Part shown: positions 51,501 to 61,359 of the stretch, piece by piece
Numbering within the stretch: the first letter of the stretch is position 1
How the letters are laid out: the number at the start of each line of letters is the position of its first letter
NCBI RefSeq assembly: GCF_037042905.1
Contig: NC_087257.1
Coordinates: forward strand, 29,410,001 to 29,474,000
Direction of reading: 5' to 3'
DNA from: Lytechinus pictus
Taxonomy: Eukaryota; Echinodermata; Echinoidea; Temnopleuroida; Toxopneustidae
DNA: 64,000 bases
Notes under the pieces: generated by a model
What the model was told of the DNA's origin: nothing
Database searches by the model: none
Seen by the model: only the letters and a program-made list of their open reading frames with translations
Made by a program: the position numbers and the translations under genes

Positions 51501-51893
51501 AGGTTTCAGTTTGTGAATTTTACAGCACTTACTCATAATTACCAATGACTTACTCAGATCATAGTCTAGCCTCCACATTAACCAGTGCTCAAGTATATTG
51601 GGTACCCATTTACACCTGGATGGGAATGACCAAATGCAAACATGGCTTTCCAAAGGACTAGTAGGATTTGAACCCTGGACCTTATGGTTCAAAGTCCAGA
51701 CACTCATCCTGTGATCCTCTATCCACTATGATTAATTAGTTTATCTGGAACATTCTTTATATTTATTCTTACAATTTTTTATTTATTTCAGGTGATTGTT
51801 CGAGGTGGTGGACATCTTCTACCCCATGATCAACCAGAAAGGAGTTTTGATATGATTGACAGATTCATTAATAAACGACAATATGACAAGTAA
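39388..51893 (+). CDS. CPVL: Serine carboxypeptidase, CPVL type (13 coding exons)
   Basis: Peptidase family S10: removes C-terminal residues, in lysosomal or secretory compartments. Exons: 39388-39586, 40097-40153, 42583-42644, 43541-43655, 44899-44957, 45654-45733, 46150-46216, 47072-47194, 48618-48749, 49229-49327, 50121-50294, 50798-50980, 51792-51893. All have AG/GT ends and matching phases, giving 483 codons; human CPVL has 476. Seen: a hydrophobic signal peptide (about 1-25), [37 protein letters not shown] (oxyanion side, 117-131), GESYAGKY with nucleophile S214, SGQLDIIV with D398, and [12 protein letters not shown] with H458. N-glycosylation sequons include NST, NSS, NAT and NLT. Cathepsin A is less likely because the N-terminus and the YIDNPVGTGFSF segment match CPVL best. 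Catalytically complete; no defects seen. Confidence 0.96.
40097..40153 (+). CDS. CPVL: CPVL coding exon 2
   Basis: Acceptor attcag, donor gtaaag. Encodes [20 protein letters not shown] across the junctions. Confidence 0.92.
40292..40675. mobile_element. Palindromic MITE in CPVL intron 2
   Basis: Ends TATACCCCTTTCATAAACCC and its inverse (gggtttatgaaaggggtata) match, with further inverted blocks rich in atgcggataat and ttatccgcat. TATA on both sides hides whether the duplication is 2 or 4 bp. Confidence 0.8.
40700..42334. mobile_element. 1.6-kb hAT-like element with 6-bp duplication in CPVL intron 2
   Basis: Ends CAGGGACTCGATTTTAAGG and, inverted, CAGGGACTCGGTTTTATAA. TAGTAC is repeated on both sides (40694-40699, 42335-42340). 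Subterminal GCGC-rich hairpins (40716-40752) and an inverted gggggcgacat pair (40855-40888) lie near the left end; gagcccccgaaa repeats near 41980-42025. A 60-codon open frame at 41424-41606 has no recognised domain. Confidence 0.75.
42583..42644 (+). CDS. CPVL: CPVL coding exon 3
   Basis: Acceptor attcag, donor gtctgt. Encodes [20 protein letters not shown]. The intron before it hosts two DNA transposons. Confidence 0.94.
42739..43048. mobile_element. hAT-type MITE carrying an acaagtatt-repeat fragment
   Basis: Ends CAGGCGCGGATCCAGG and, inverted, CAGGGGCGGATCCAGG. TCTATGGA is exactly repeated on both sides (42731-42738, 43049-43056). The interior (42770-43010) matches the left part of the 20447 element, including ccccttaacaagtattggcg. 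Lies in CPVL intron 3. Confidence 0.85.
43541..43655 (+). CDS. CPVL: CPVL coding exon 4 (GGPGGSS)
   Basis: Acceptor cttacag, donor gtaggt, phase 1. Encodes [20 protein letters not shown] and [12 protein letters not shown]. Confidence 0.95.
43806..44252. mobile_element. Palindromic MITE split by a SINE
   Basis: Ends ctgggtgccatttcataaag and, inverted, ccagggtggtgtttcataaa. A minus-strand SINE fills about 43948-44215. Related ends occur at 62014-62173. Lies in CPVL intron 4. Confidence 0.7.
43948..44215 (-). mobile_element. tRNA-derived SINE
   Basis: Minus-strand head gacttggtctagtggttaag (box A) with a degenerate box B gggtttgattca. The body has ccttcagcaagaaattta and gagcgccctgagcacc, ending in gcgctatataaatcctatat and a short (att) tail. 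Confidence 0.82.
44899..44957 (+). CDS. CPVL: CPVL coding exon 5
   Basis: Acceptor cttag, donor gtaagt. Encodes [19 protein letters not shown]. Confidence 0.93.
45654..45733 (+). CDS. CPVL: CPVL coding exon 6
   Basis: Acceptor tatcag, donor gtataa, phase 2. Encodes [20 protein letters not shown] and VAVNLY. Confidence 0.95.
46150..46216 (+). CDS. CPVL: CPVL coding exon 7
   Basis: Acceptor ggcag, donor gtcaga. Encodes [20 protein letters not shown] then GE, stopping one codon before the catalytic serine. Confidence 0.95.
47072..47194 (+). CDS. CPVL: CPVL coding exon 8 (catalytic serine)
   Basis: Acceptor tttag, donor gtatgt. First codon is the nucleophile serine (S214), then [19 protein letters not shown] and [16 protein letters not shown]. 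Confidence 0.96.
47403..47945. mobile_element. acaagtatt-family inverted-repeat element
   Basis: Ends cccgggggggggggcacttt then cattgacgggtggatac; the right end is the inverse (gtatccactcattaatggaagtgccggg, split at 47919-47945). The interior repeats cccctaaacaagta-type strings at about 30-bp steps. Lies in CPVL intron 8. No clean duplication was found. Confidence 0.7.
47952..48152 (-). mobile_element. tRNA-derived SINE, second family
   Basis: Minus-strand head gtgtgttggctcagttggta continues gagcgtccgtctcac, then gagttcaaaccctgg as box B. The body differs from the other SINEs here. Confidence 0.72.
48160..48300. repeat. Small inverted-repeat element
   Basis: Contains gaaagttgtcagatctgacaactttc style hairpin (48165-48190) then gattttgattggctgagaag and gttaccatagtaac. 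Similar strings occur near 50440-50560 and 100-240. Confidence 0.5.
48618..48749 (+). CDS. CPVL: CPVL coding exon 9
   Basis: Acceptor ttccag, donor gtgagg. Encodes [20 protein letters not shown] and on to WLECFQ. Confidence 0.94.
49229..49327 (+). CDS. CPVL: CPVL coding exon 10
   Basis: Acceptor ttctag, donor gtaagc. Encodes [20 protein letters not shown] then [13 protein letters not shown]. Confidence 0.94.
50121..50294 (+). CDS. CPVL: CPVL coding exon 11
   Basis: Acceptor tttag, donor gtgaga. Encodes [20 protein letters not shown] and [15 protein letters not shown]. Confidence 0.95.
50798..50980 (+). CDS. CPVL: CPVL coding exon 12 (catalytic aspartate)
   Basis: Acceptor aacag, donor gttagt. 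Encodes [20 protein letters not shown] with the triad aspartate (D398), then [14 protein letters not shown]. Confidence 0.96.
51128..51475 (+). mobile_element. tRNA-derived SINE
   Basis: Head gtggtgtagtggttatgtcg (box A) and gggttcaaatctc (box B), body gcactttatatgtggaacag, tail with aataataat and (att)n. In CPVL intron 12. Confidence 0.75.
51575..51722 (-). mobile_element. tRNA-derived SINE fragment
   Basis: Box B-like aggatttgaaccct on the plus strand (reverse of gggttcaaatcct) near 51663 and a gggtacccatttacacctgg body. The tail is short. In CPVL intron 12. Confidence 0.6.
51792..51893 (+). CDS. CPVL: CPVL coding exon 13 (catalytic histidine, stop)
   Basis: Acceptor ttcag. Encodes [20 protein letters not shown] with the triad histidine (H458), then [13 protein letters not shown] and TAA. 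Confidence 0.96.
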   Translation: MIVRGGGHLLPHDQPERSFDMIDRFINKRQYDK

Positions 51894-52945
51894 ACTATGA
51901 TTTTAGATTAAGGATTTCAGGTATATAGGGCTTTCATCTTCAGCAAGTACATATATGATAATATCTAATGTTTTCTTGTTTTGTTGGGTCGCAAGGAACA
52001 GTTTCCCCCTCAGGAATTTTGAAAACTTACATACTTTTACTGAAAATTTGTTATAAATTCAATTAAAGTGTGCACAAAATCATTCATTTTCACTCTAGGA
52101 AATGTAAAAGCTCCCCATGACAAGCTTGGTTTCTTTGCTCTTCTACTTTTGAGTTTCTTCGAAAATTTGTAAGTATCTTGCCCCCCCCCCACCCTTGCAG
52201 CAAAAATAAAATTTTGTTTGGCCTTGAGCAAGAGCTATGTAATATGTAAGTACAGGTTATTTTGCATTGTTGAACTTCTAGAATCAGCAAAAATTAACTG
52301 CCACATGTTATAATTTCACATTATACAGTACTATTTCAAGCAGATACGAACCAATAGCGCCATCTCGAGTCCTCAACTACTCATACCTGGCCAGTTTCCT
52401 GACCCATAACGCTAGTGTAGTCTAGTAATATAGACCCTCTTGAATGATGACATGTTAATTAACTACTCAATACATTTATACCACAATAATTATGTAACCA
52501 AGTAGCAAAACAATTCCTTTCCCTGTCAAAACATTTTAGTTTCTCTATACAAATACAATTATAGGTCAATTTATTCTCTTTAGTATTAGTAGATATCTGA
52601 AAATGTATATTTTAAGACTATGTATTTATAACACACAGTCAATGAGAGACCACACACAGTTCACCTCCCCTATAAAGCATTTTTTCCCTCATTAAATGAC
52701 ACCCACATGGAAAGTACAATGTTTTATTTCAGTCCGATAATGTATGGCACAAAATCATGCTTCGAATCTTTTTTTCCTTGTAAAAAATGTTTGGGGACAT
52801 TATTGATGGAAAGGTCCATATCATTTTTTTTCTAAACAGCTAAAAGAAATATCTGATATCATGTTTGCTAATGGAATTCATGAATAAGAACGATTGTTTA
52901 TATAACTGTTTATAATCTGAAAATAATCAATTGGCAATAAAACAT
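51894..52945 (+). other. CPVL: CPVL 3' UTR candidate region
   Basis: AATAAA polyadenylation signals stand at 52205-52210 and 52936-52941; either could end the transcript. No other coding sequence recognised here. Confidence 0.5.
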
Positions 52946-53310
52946 TGAATGTATGTTGATGGTTAATATGCCATTTATGTCTTGTTTGCTCTTTGAATGT
53001 GTAAGTAAAAGTTATTTCTATTTCTGTGATTTTGACAATCAAATGAAGATAAATCATGTATTGAACAAAAAATAGAAAAATATTTGTTATGACAAATCTT
53101 ATATATTATATGTATTTTATATGAGGAGACTTGTTCAGATATGATGCAACAAAGCTGAGTAGGGCGATTCCAAACGTGTCGTATGGGACATTTTGACAAC
53201 AATTTCTAGTCTCTTAGCTGAGTGCCTGAGCAATAATTTTTTTTCTTGTCACTGATAAAGTTATAGTGAGTAGTCATATGAAAACTGATAACCAATTTTT
53301 TTTTATTATA

Positions 53311-53396
53311 GGTGAATTAAAGGTGAAAATGGTGTGTGCCTTACAGGACTCAGAAATGTCCTGTACAACAAGCAACATTTTCACCTCTAATTCACC
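53311..53396. repeat. 86-bp palindrome
   Basis: ggtgaattaaaggtgaaaat at the left is inverted at the right as attttcacctctaattcacc; inner bases caggac / gtcctg also pair. Hairpin MITE style. Confidence 0.7.
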
Positions 53397-54204
53397 CAAG
53401 GATAACATATTTTTGTTGGTTGTCATTTTTTTACATGACTACCCAGTAGTACTTTATCATTACCATAAAACAAACTGAAGTTCCTTGTTTGTTTAGACAG
53501 CAGGTTGAAAAGTGTTGTGAAAATGGCTTATTTTTCTAACATGGAATCGCCCAGTAACAGAGTTAAGCAGCATTTTTGTGTCCAAAGACAATAGAAAAAG
53601 AGGGGTTTAAAAAAAGTTGCAAACGCAAGAGACTTTTTTGTTGCAAGGTGCCTCCCCCTCTTTAACATGTAGCCCAATTTATTTTTTCCTAAGTAAAGGC
53701 AAATAGAACACAAATGAGCAGTGAAGTAATCTGTTATTAATTGTGTGGACAAGCTATGACGCCATTCAACATGACTCAGAATATGGAATCATGAAATTAT
53801 ATTAAAGGAGTCATATCAATATGACAATATTTTTTTTTTACCTGGAGCATGTAACGTTCATTTATGAGCCTATAACATGTCTGAACAACTGTATCAAATG
53901 TTGCTGAGATTGCCATATCACACTTGAAAAGAGACTTTATTTGCCATGGTTACCATAGAAATATAGCCTTTAAATGCCATTTAATATTCAAAGTGTGCAA
54001 AACTAGAAGCAGAGACTACTATGAAATCATGAACTGAAAATATTTTTCTAAATATGTACATGTATTTTCTCTCTTTGTTTCAAGTATATGGATTTGTCAA
54101 TGATAATGACTGTGTGTTTGCATTTGTCATAATTGAATCGAAATTCAAATTTGTATTAAATGCATTCTTTTCAAAAGAGCCATTATCAATGTGTTAGATA
54201 TCCT

Positions 54205-54496
54205 TGATGAAACGATGTGGAATGAAATAGAAGGATGATTCATACTCTCGCCTTTCAAACAGAGGGTCATGGGTTCGAATCCTAGCCATGGCGTGTTTTC
54301 CTTCAGCAAGAAATTTATCCACACTGTGCTGCACTCGACCCAGGTGAGATAAATGGGTACCGGCAGAAAGTAATTCCTCAAAAAGCTGTGCGCACCAGAA
54401 ATGGTAGACTAGCTTAGCCGGGGTAATATAGGAGCGCCGTGAGCACCTAGCAAGGTGGATACGTGCGCTATACAAATCCTATATTATTATTTATTT
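54205..54496 (+). mobile_element. tRNA-derived SINE
   Basis: Box B gggttcgaatcct at about 54271, then ccttcagcaagaaatttatc, ctgcactcgacccaggtgag, gagcgccgtgagcacc and a gcgctatacaaatcctatat (att)n tail. Same family as 838-1064, 43948-44215 and 61360-61650. Confidence 0.85.
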
Positions 54497-54803
54497 ATAT
54501 ACGACTTTTCAGGGTAAATTTTGTATGTAATTTGACTTTCTCTCACGTTTCTGCGTGTGTGAATCCCATGTATTTTTAACCTCTCACTTCCTCTCCTCCT
54601 CTCTTTCTCTCCCTCTCTTTCTGTTTCTTTCTATATCTCCCCCTCTCCCACTCTCTCCCTATGCTCAATCTATCATGTCTCTTCTTTTTAGTGTGTCTTT
54701 TATCTCTCTCTCCCTTCCCATTTTATCAATATTTCTCATCTGTCTTATCTTAAGCAAAGTTTTAGTGAAATGATATACCAACAGAAATGAACAATTAACC
54801 ATG

Positions 54804-54809
54804 TTTATT
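54804..54809 (-). terminator. Polyadenylation signal of the membrane protein gene
   Basis: AATAAA on the minus strand, 37-42 bases after the TAG stop. The short 3' UTR this implies is plausible, though later signals cannot be excluded. Confidence 0.5.
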
Positions 54810-54845
54810 CAAATAATAGAATGTCATATTTTGTTGCGTACTACA

Positions 54846-55040
54846 CTAAAACAAAGTCACTGGCGTGCACTGGGTCATTTTAATAATTTCTCTCCCAAAC
54901 TGAAGAGTTGCAAGATTCAATGCATAGGCTTGTTTAAGGGTGTATGTAGTCAGACATGTTGTGGTCAGATTCCCATTGGTGGTTGTATGGTATTCTTGTG
55001 CACATCGTTCGTTGGAAAGAGACTGGTCATAGGATTCACT
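54846..55040 (-). CDS. Membrane protein exon 6 (stop)
   Basis: Acceptor cttcag. Encodes SESYDQSLSNERCAQEYHTT, TLKQAYALNLATLQFGREII and KMTQCTPVTLF, then TAG. A polyadenylation signal follows 40 bases on. Confidence 0.82.
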   Translation of the reverse strand, partial: SESYDQSLSNERCAQEYHTTTNGNLTTTCLTTYTLKQAYALNLATLQFGREIIKMTQCTPVTLF

Positions 55041-58000
55041 CTGAAGAAAAAAAGTGATTATTTTTAAAGAATGAAACAAGTAATTGTAAATATGACCAAA
55101 ATTATTCAAAAATTCAAAGGTCAGAGTTTGCTGGCTTGAAGAAATGGATCACCACAATTACAAACATGATGAACCATATTGGTGGAAAATACACTGTTCT
55201 TCATTATTCCTCCTGCAAATGCACTTTTGGACAAAAGAATATCCTTAAGGTATTATGTACAAATGTGTAGAACGATTGCGACGTATTGACATGTTTTACT
55301 TCTTCAACTTAATGGCAATAAAGGGAGGTTCTGCTTGTCCTCTCTAATTATGCCTGTATTATGAGAACAAATATATAAGAATCAGTTTAAAATAAAGAAA
55401 TGTTTAAGAAAACGGGATTCATCAGGTCAATTGAGTAAAAACAATTTTGAAAGGAACCAACTTACATCATACCACCTCACTAGATAGAATAATTGACATT
55501 GCTAAGTTTTAAAAGAAGTTCCATTGATTTAGCTATTCTGGATTTCAAATTTGTATTCATAACTTTATTATTTGTCCATTTTTGTCAAACTTTTAATAAA
55601 ATACTGTGAGGATTTTCACCTCAAATGCATGTAAAGTAGAAAAGTTTGGGGTTTCATTCTCCTGTAAGCCAAATCATTTTAGAATTTCAAATCATTATTA
55701 CCTGAATAATTTGGACCAAGTTCCCATCTGCATTGATGTAAAGAACGACTGGATATGCAACTTTTCTGGTGGAACATAGTGCAACATCCTCTTCGCTAGA
55801 GCTCCAGCTATCATCCTCGCTCCCATCAACATGGCCAGCTTCATCATTGTCCAGTTCACCATCGGGTTCATCCTCAAATTCATCTCTACGTTTTCTCCCT
55901 TTATAATCCTCATCAGAAGTTGTCTCTCTTCCATCAACTCCAGCTTGGTTTCTACTCACATTAGATGACTCTAAGAGTGTCCCAACTGTAGAACTATCTG
56001 CTATTGCTTCTTCATTTTTCAATCCAATCGAGGTCATTTTTGCAGGAGTCCCTGTCTCCTCCATTGGTTTGGTAGATGATTGTTCAGCTAGGGGGGAATC
56101 TCTTGGCTGTATAACTTGACTGGGTTTAAGTTGGGTAGATGATTGTGCTGTAGAATTAGCTCGCTGAATAAGCATAAGCTTCAGCCTTGTCAAGCGATCT
56201 ACTGGCAAATTCTGTTTGTAAGATGGAATCATTAGCATTGCAGATTTTATTACAACAGAGGCACAGAGTTTCTTGAAAGTTTATCATAGTCTCTCTGTTT
56301 TCGTAATCCCTTATGTCTACATCTACTTATTCTCTCATGCTTACATCTACTACTTCTACATCTACTACTTCTACATCTACTACTTCTACATCTACTACTT
56401 CTACATCTACTATTTTTTACATCTACTACTTCTACATCTACTACTTCTACATCTGTTACTTCTACGTCTACTAATTCTCCATCTACTACTTCTACATCTA
56501 CTACTTCTACATCTACTACTTCTACATCTACTACTTCTATATCTACTACTTCTACATCTACTACTTCTACATCTACTACTTCTTCATCTACTACTTCTAC
56601 ATCTACTACTTCTGCATATACTATTTCTACATCTACTACTTCTACATCTATTACTTCTACATCTACTACTTCTACATCTACTTCTACATCTATTACTTTT
56701 ATGTCTACTACTTCTACATCTACTACTTCTATATCTACTACTTCTTCATCTACTACTTCTACATCTACTACTTCTACATCTACTACTTCTACATATACTA
56801 CTTCTACATCTACTACTTCTACATCTATTACTTCTATGTCACTACTTAGACTACATCTACTACCTCTACATTAACAACTTCTCCATCTACTAGTTTTGCT
56901 TCTAATTCCACTTCTACTCCTTCTATGGCATCTTTATCAACTACCTCTACATCAAGTACTTTTACTTCTACTACTTCTACAACTTTTGCTGTTAAAACTA
57001 CTTCTATCTTTATATTTGCATCTATTACTGTATGTCTGTAGTAAGTTTTTGTTTAATTTCTTACAGCTACTTCTACTTCTGTACTTTACATTTACCTCCA
57101 TTTCCATGTCTACCCCTTCTTACATTTTTATTTGTACTTTTATGTTTGTATGAATTCCTTCCCTTTTCCACTTATTCTTCAATATTATCGGGTTTTAATC
57201 ATCAACTTATTGCTGTCGTTACAAGATGGAAATAAGTCAATGTGATTACGATTCCTCTGTAAAAATTTCGACAATGAAATTATGAAAATAAAATACATAC
57301 TGTTACCTCATTCACATCCTCAGTGGTGTCTATAGGAAGATGGTTTGTGGTACTTGTCTCTGTCTGTCCACTGGTTGGGAGTGGTTTGGGTGTGGAATGA
57401 TTCACTGTATTATCATGATGTCTTACCATGCCATCGGACAGAGTTCTCCTTTGCAGAGTTTTGTGTGAGCTTCCTTCAAGAGATATATCTAAACATGGTA
57501 TAGGAAACCTGGTCAAATGATGATGTACATACGTACTTATCAAAGAAAACCATTTGAAATGGTGACCATGATAATGATGAAAACTACTATCCCCACCGTG
57601 GAATACAGAAGCTCTCCTGAAGGTGTCAAAACTTGTCTCTGTTAAGCCATTTAAGGCTTGAATTATTATAGTCTTTCTGTTCACTTCACAATTCACTATG
57701 TAGTTGTAATAGTAGTAGTAGTAGTAGTAGTAGTAATATTACTGGCACTACTACTATTGTTTTTGTTACAAGTATTATTACAATACTTCTGCTACCACTA
57801 CTGATAAACCTACAACCACTAAAACACCACCAACAACTAGTATCACTATTCATAGTAGTAATACTACTACCTCTTCTTCTCTTATATACTATTTCATAAA
57901 ATGAAATGAAGAAAATATTTAAGCCTACCATCTTTGATCTGAAATGTATCTACTCTTCTCCTACGATCAGAAGGAATGTTCACAAAGTAGAAACAATATA

Positions 58001-59887
58001 TCTTGTGTATATCTTCCAGTTGTTTCTTTGTTAGTTGTACAATATATTTCTGATTTTCTTCCCGTTGCAAAAGTTCTGGATACTGGGTGAACCTATATAA
58101 ACATGACAAAATGTGTTGGATTTAAGGTTAGGCATTTCAGGAAACTGTATTCCCTTTTAATAATCATATATGAAAACATTGTCAAATAATCAATTTTGAT
58201 TTACTATCTGTAAAGAATATGAGTGAAAAGTCTATTTTTTAAGTAGTGAATGAGAAAAATAATTTAATGTAAATATTGGGGGAATGCATCTATTTTGACT
58301 CAATGTCAGTGAGAATAAACAATCCAAAGGTAACAACAATATACAATTAAGATCATGAAAGTTCATCTGTGTTGGTTGAAAATAACATATTATGGTTGAA
58401 ACTTTTGCTCTCAAAACAAAGAAAAAAAATCAGAAGAATTACCTCAAAATTTTTCAAAGGCAGCAGTAAGCAGCCGAAAATTTTGAGGTAATTCTTTAGA
58501 TTTGTTTCTTTGTTGAGAGAAAAAGTTTAAATTGATGTTAAAACACAATCAACTCTAGATTATTCCAAGATGAGTGATAGTACAAATCTTCACCCCCATT
58601 TTAATCCAAAATTTACACCCGAAATCATTCTTTTTCAAAGGAATATTAAATACACATTACCCCTGAATTTACTCTCATATCACCCCCCCCCTTGGAGATT
58701 GAATGTCAAAATTATAACCTGTGTATGAGAGCATCGTGTCTCTTCAGTGACGTCATTTGTTCATCTGAGAGGCTAGGCTCCTCCCCATCGAGACATGTGA
58801 TGCATGGATCACAGTCTGCGCACATGTAAACACAGCCTAAAACTGTGGCAACTAGCACAGCAACACACCCAATAGACATCGCAAGCAACGTGGGAGGGGA
58901 TGTCTCATACTCAACTCTCTGTTGTAGATGAATAGATAGTGATCATTAAAATGGTGATGCAAAATGGATGACAAAAATACTAGGGGATAAAATCTACTTT
59001 CAGACAGCTAATTGTGTGTAGATTCCCATACTAAATGACTGATGTTATAGGGGGGGGTCCTAATACAACATTCATAAACAGCACACGGTCCAGGAATTAC
59101 CATGGACCGTTATTTTCACTAAAATGAATCATGTGGTATATTTTGTAACACCGAATGGTCTTCGTTAATAAACACAAATAAAGTATATGTCAATCATAGT
59201 ATCAAGTGTGGTTAATTGGCCTATATCTATTCATTATCAAATACGTCAACATTCTGAATTTATGATACAATATGCTAATGAGAATCTTTTCTCATTAGGC
59301 CTCAATCATGAATAACATAGCTTTATAACCTCTGATATATAGGCACAATTACCGAGTGGAAAAATCTTGTAAGCACTTTCAACAGCATTTCTGATGAATA
59401 TGTGGTCAGAATTTTTTTTTAAAAACTACATTGTAGGCTTATGAATTTTTCTTTTAACTTATAAAATAAAATATAACCTCATGTGCTGTGCTTTCACAGA
59501 TCCCTCCTCATGCTACAGAAGGAAGGTTGAAAAGGGATAATTGCCCTTTATATGGACCAAGGAGAGACAGCGGTTTTAATATGGGTGAAAAGCACTGTCA
59601 CTCCTGGGGTCCGTTAAAGAAAGAGTTGCGTTTAAACGCAAGTCCCAAATGCGCGCTGCTGATTGGTAGAAAATCAAATTGCGCATGATTTTAAGAGTTG
59701 CAATTGATTGCAACTCTTTCTGCAACGGGCCCCTGGGCCCTTTTCCACATTTTCTTTTATTAGAATGTAAGAATTAATATACCTTGACTTTAAAATGAGT
59801 ATGATTTTCTGGAGATTGACCCGGGTCATGGTGACCTCCCGACCCTCGGTCATCACCGGAAGAGGTAGCGTTCATCATGATATTCAT
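54846..59887 (-). CDS. Unrecognised single-pass membrane protein, six exons
   Basis: Exons on the minus strand: 59887-59783, 58918-58719, 58092-57929, 57488-57307, 56211-55702, 55040-54846. All junctions have AG/GT ends and consistent phases, giving 451 codons. An in-frame TGA stands just upstream of the first ATG. Residues 1-45 are polar with NAT and NHT sequons. One membrane segment spans about 46-67 (LLAMSIGCVAVLVATVLGCV), followed by a cysteine cluster (C68, C71, C74, C77). Then come an amphipathic stretch with YPELLQREENQKYIVQLTKK (106-125), a basic DRRRRV, a Ser/Thr-rich linker, an acidic region with DEFEDEPDGELDNDEAGHVD, and a C-terminal part with YPVVLYINADGNLVQIIQ. A short extracellular N-terminus and a large cytoplasmic tail are inferred from the charges. 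I know no family for it. Gene model strong, function unknown. Confidence 0.85.
55702..56211 (-). CDS. Membrane protein exon 5 (acidic tail)
   Basis: Acceptor aacag, donor gtaata. 170 codons: starts NLPVDRLTRLKLMLIQRANS, has KGRKRRDEFEDEPDGELDND and DDSWSSSEEDV, and ends NLVQIIQ. Confidence 0.88.
56339..57020. repeat. 15-bp minisatellite TACATCTACTACTTC
   Basis: About 35 near-identical copies from 56339 to 56870, decaying to about 57020, all inside intron 4 of the membrane protein gene. One 12-base deletion and several single-base changes break the phase. Long open frames here are repeat artefacts. Confidence 0.92.
57307..57488 (-). CDS. Membrane protein exon 4
   Basis: Acceptor tttag, donor gtaaca. 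Ser/Thr-rich linker: ISLEGSSHKTLQRRTLSDGM and TSGQTETSTTNHLPIDTTED. Confidence 0.85.
57929..58092 (-). CDS. Membrane protein exon 3
   Basis: Acceptor tatag, donor gtaggc. Encodes YPELLQREENQKYIVQLTKK, IYCFYFVNIPSDRRRRVDTF and QIKD. Confidence 0.87.
58399..58528. repeat. 130-bp palindromic MITE in membrane protein intron 2
   Basis: Outer arms aaacttttgctctcaaaaca and, inverted, aaactttttctctcaacaaa; inner arms aagaattacctcaaaatttt and its exact inverse. Loop of about 20 bases. Confidence 0.78.
58719..58918 (-). CDS. Membrane protein exon 2 (transmembrane segment)
   Basis: Acceptor caacag, donor gttata. Encodes LLAMSIGCVAVLVATVLGCV, the CADCDPCITC cluster and SLSDEQMTSLKRHDALIH. Confidence 0.85.
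59603..59736. mobile_element. Palindromic MITE in membrane protein 5' region
   Basis: Ends cctggggtccgttaaagaaa and, inverted, cccaggggcccgttgcagaa, both leading to gagttgc. Sits 50 bp downstream of exon 1 in intron 1. Confidence 0.7.
59783..59887 (-). CDS. Membrane protein exon 1
   Basis: Begins MNIMMNATSSGDDRGSGGHH and ends HFKVK; donor gtatat. Met codons at 59887, 59878 and 59875 are in frame. The first follows an in-frame TGA nine bases before it. Confidence 0.8.
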
Positions 59888-61189
59888 CTTGATTCAAGTG
59901 GCTATCAGTCATCCAGTGAGATTAATCAAAGTCAATGATGTTAAATTGCCAGTGTATAATGAAAACCCACTCCTAGTACCAATGAGGTCCAATTGGAAAC
60001 CTGCTGTAAAGAGTAATGTTAACATAAGAGTTGATGTATTGCATTTGAAAGCATTAACCAATCTTCAAGAGACATTTTCCTCGACTTCGCCTCAGCCTGA
60101 CGGTTTAATTCACACAGAAGTTACACTGAAAGCTGTCTAACCATGGTAGGGTTCATGGTCAAACCCAAAGACATTCCATTGGATATTTTCCATCCAGTCA
60201 ACTAAATATAACACAGATTGACACTTCCTTACAAAGTCCAATATCCTTAGCATATTCTTGATATCACCAGACAAGAATGAAATATAAACACCATTTGTCT
60301 ATACGGAGATATATTTGTCACTTGCAAAATCTCCTTTACACTAATGGTGATTTGCACTGAGGATAGTCTCTAGACTTCAAATATGATGTTACGTGTATGA
60401 AAAGAGCAATGGTACAATTGATTCCATTGTTTGGTTCCTACAGTGCAGAATTATTTTGACACCTTTGAATCAATGCTGCACACATGTTGATCAGAATCAT
60501 TCCTCCCATGAGGCCAACACAGGATTAGACAATTGTAACCAAACTTTTTAATAGAGATTAATAGACCAGTTGGTAGTTACTTCATAGACAATTTTGGTCA
60601 AATGACCTTTCATTTCTATCATTGTGATAGGCAGATTTCAAAGCAGATATTATGTAAGCATGCCTTACATAGCAGGATGAAGAAATTGAATAGACCAGGT
60701 GACTAACATAGCACACCAACGAACGCTATTTTGTTGCATTTCTACTTTGAATGCATATTATAGCATGCTGTACAATGTACTAGCAAACTGTGAAATACCA
60801 GTCGTTCGTGGACACATTGTTTTTTTTTGTGGATGTAAATGAAAAACACAATTAAAAAGAATATATGAATAATCAAGACATCAAAGTTGGTGCTTATCTC
60901 ATTAAATTTTAAACCACCATGTCACTTTAGTACAAATGACCTTCCTATCTGATCATGCGCATAGTGGAATTCCGAATTGGCTTATAGATGTGGTTAATGG
61001 TGAAAATATTTTAATTCCTCAACGAAAAGGGTCTTCAAATTGCTGAACTTTTATTTAGGGGCGATATAAAAATTTTAAGAGAGCTTTATGAATGAGGTAT
61101 TTAACAAAACATTTAGTAAGGCAACTCTAACCTCATAACAAATTGATCTATGTATGTCTGAATTGAACACTTAATCAGCCACTCACTCA

Positions 61190-61250
61190 TTCTACTCACA
61201 CTCACTCACTCACTCACTCACTCACTCACTCAATCAATCAATCAATCTAC
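61190..61250. repeat. Tetranucleotide microsatellite
   Basis: About ten CTCA units followed by four CAAT units. Confidence 0.9.
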
Positions 61251-61359
61251 AAATCAAATGCTTAATAAGTCACTCATTCACTCACCTACCCACCCACCAA
61301 ATACAGCCTAATATTTTGTGAATGGCAAGAGGAAGTTGGAAAGGATGCTTTGAATAATA

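Noticed and set aside
56273-56893. 206-codon plus-strand open frame rich in Leu and His
   Set aside because: It is a translation of the 15-bp minisatellite in another gene's intron.
59877-60140. 87-codon plus-strand open frame opposite exon 1 of the membrane protein gene
   Set aside because: It overlaps a better supported exon on the other strand and has no recognisable domain or splice partners.
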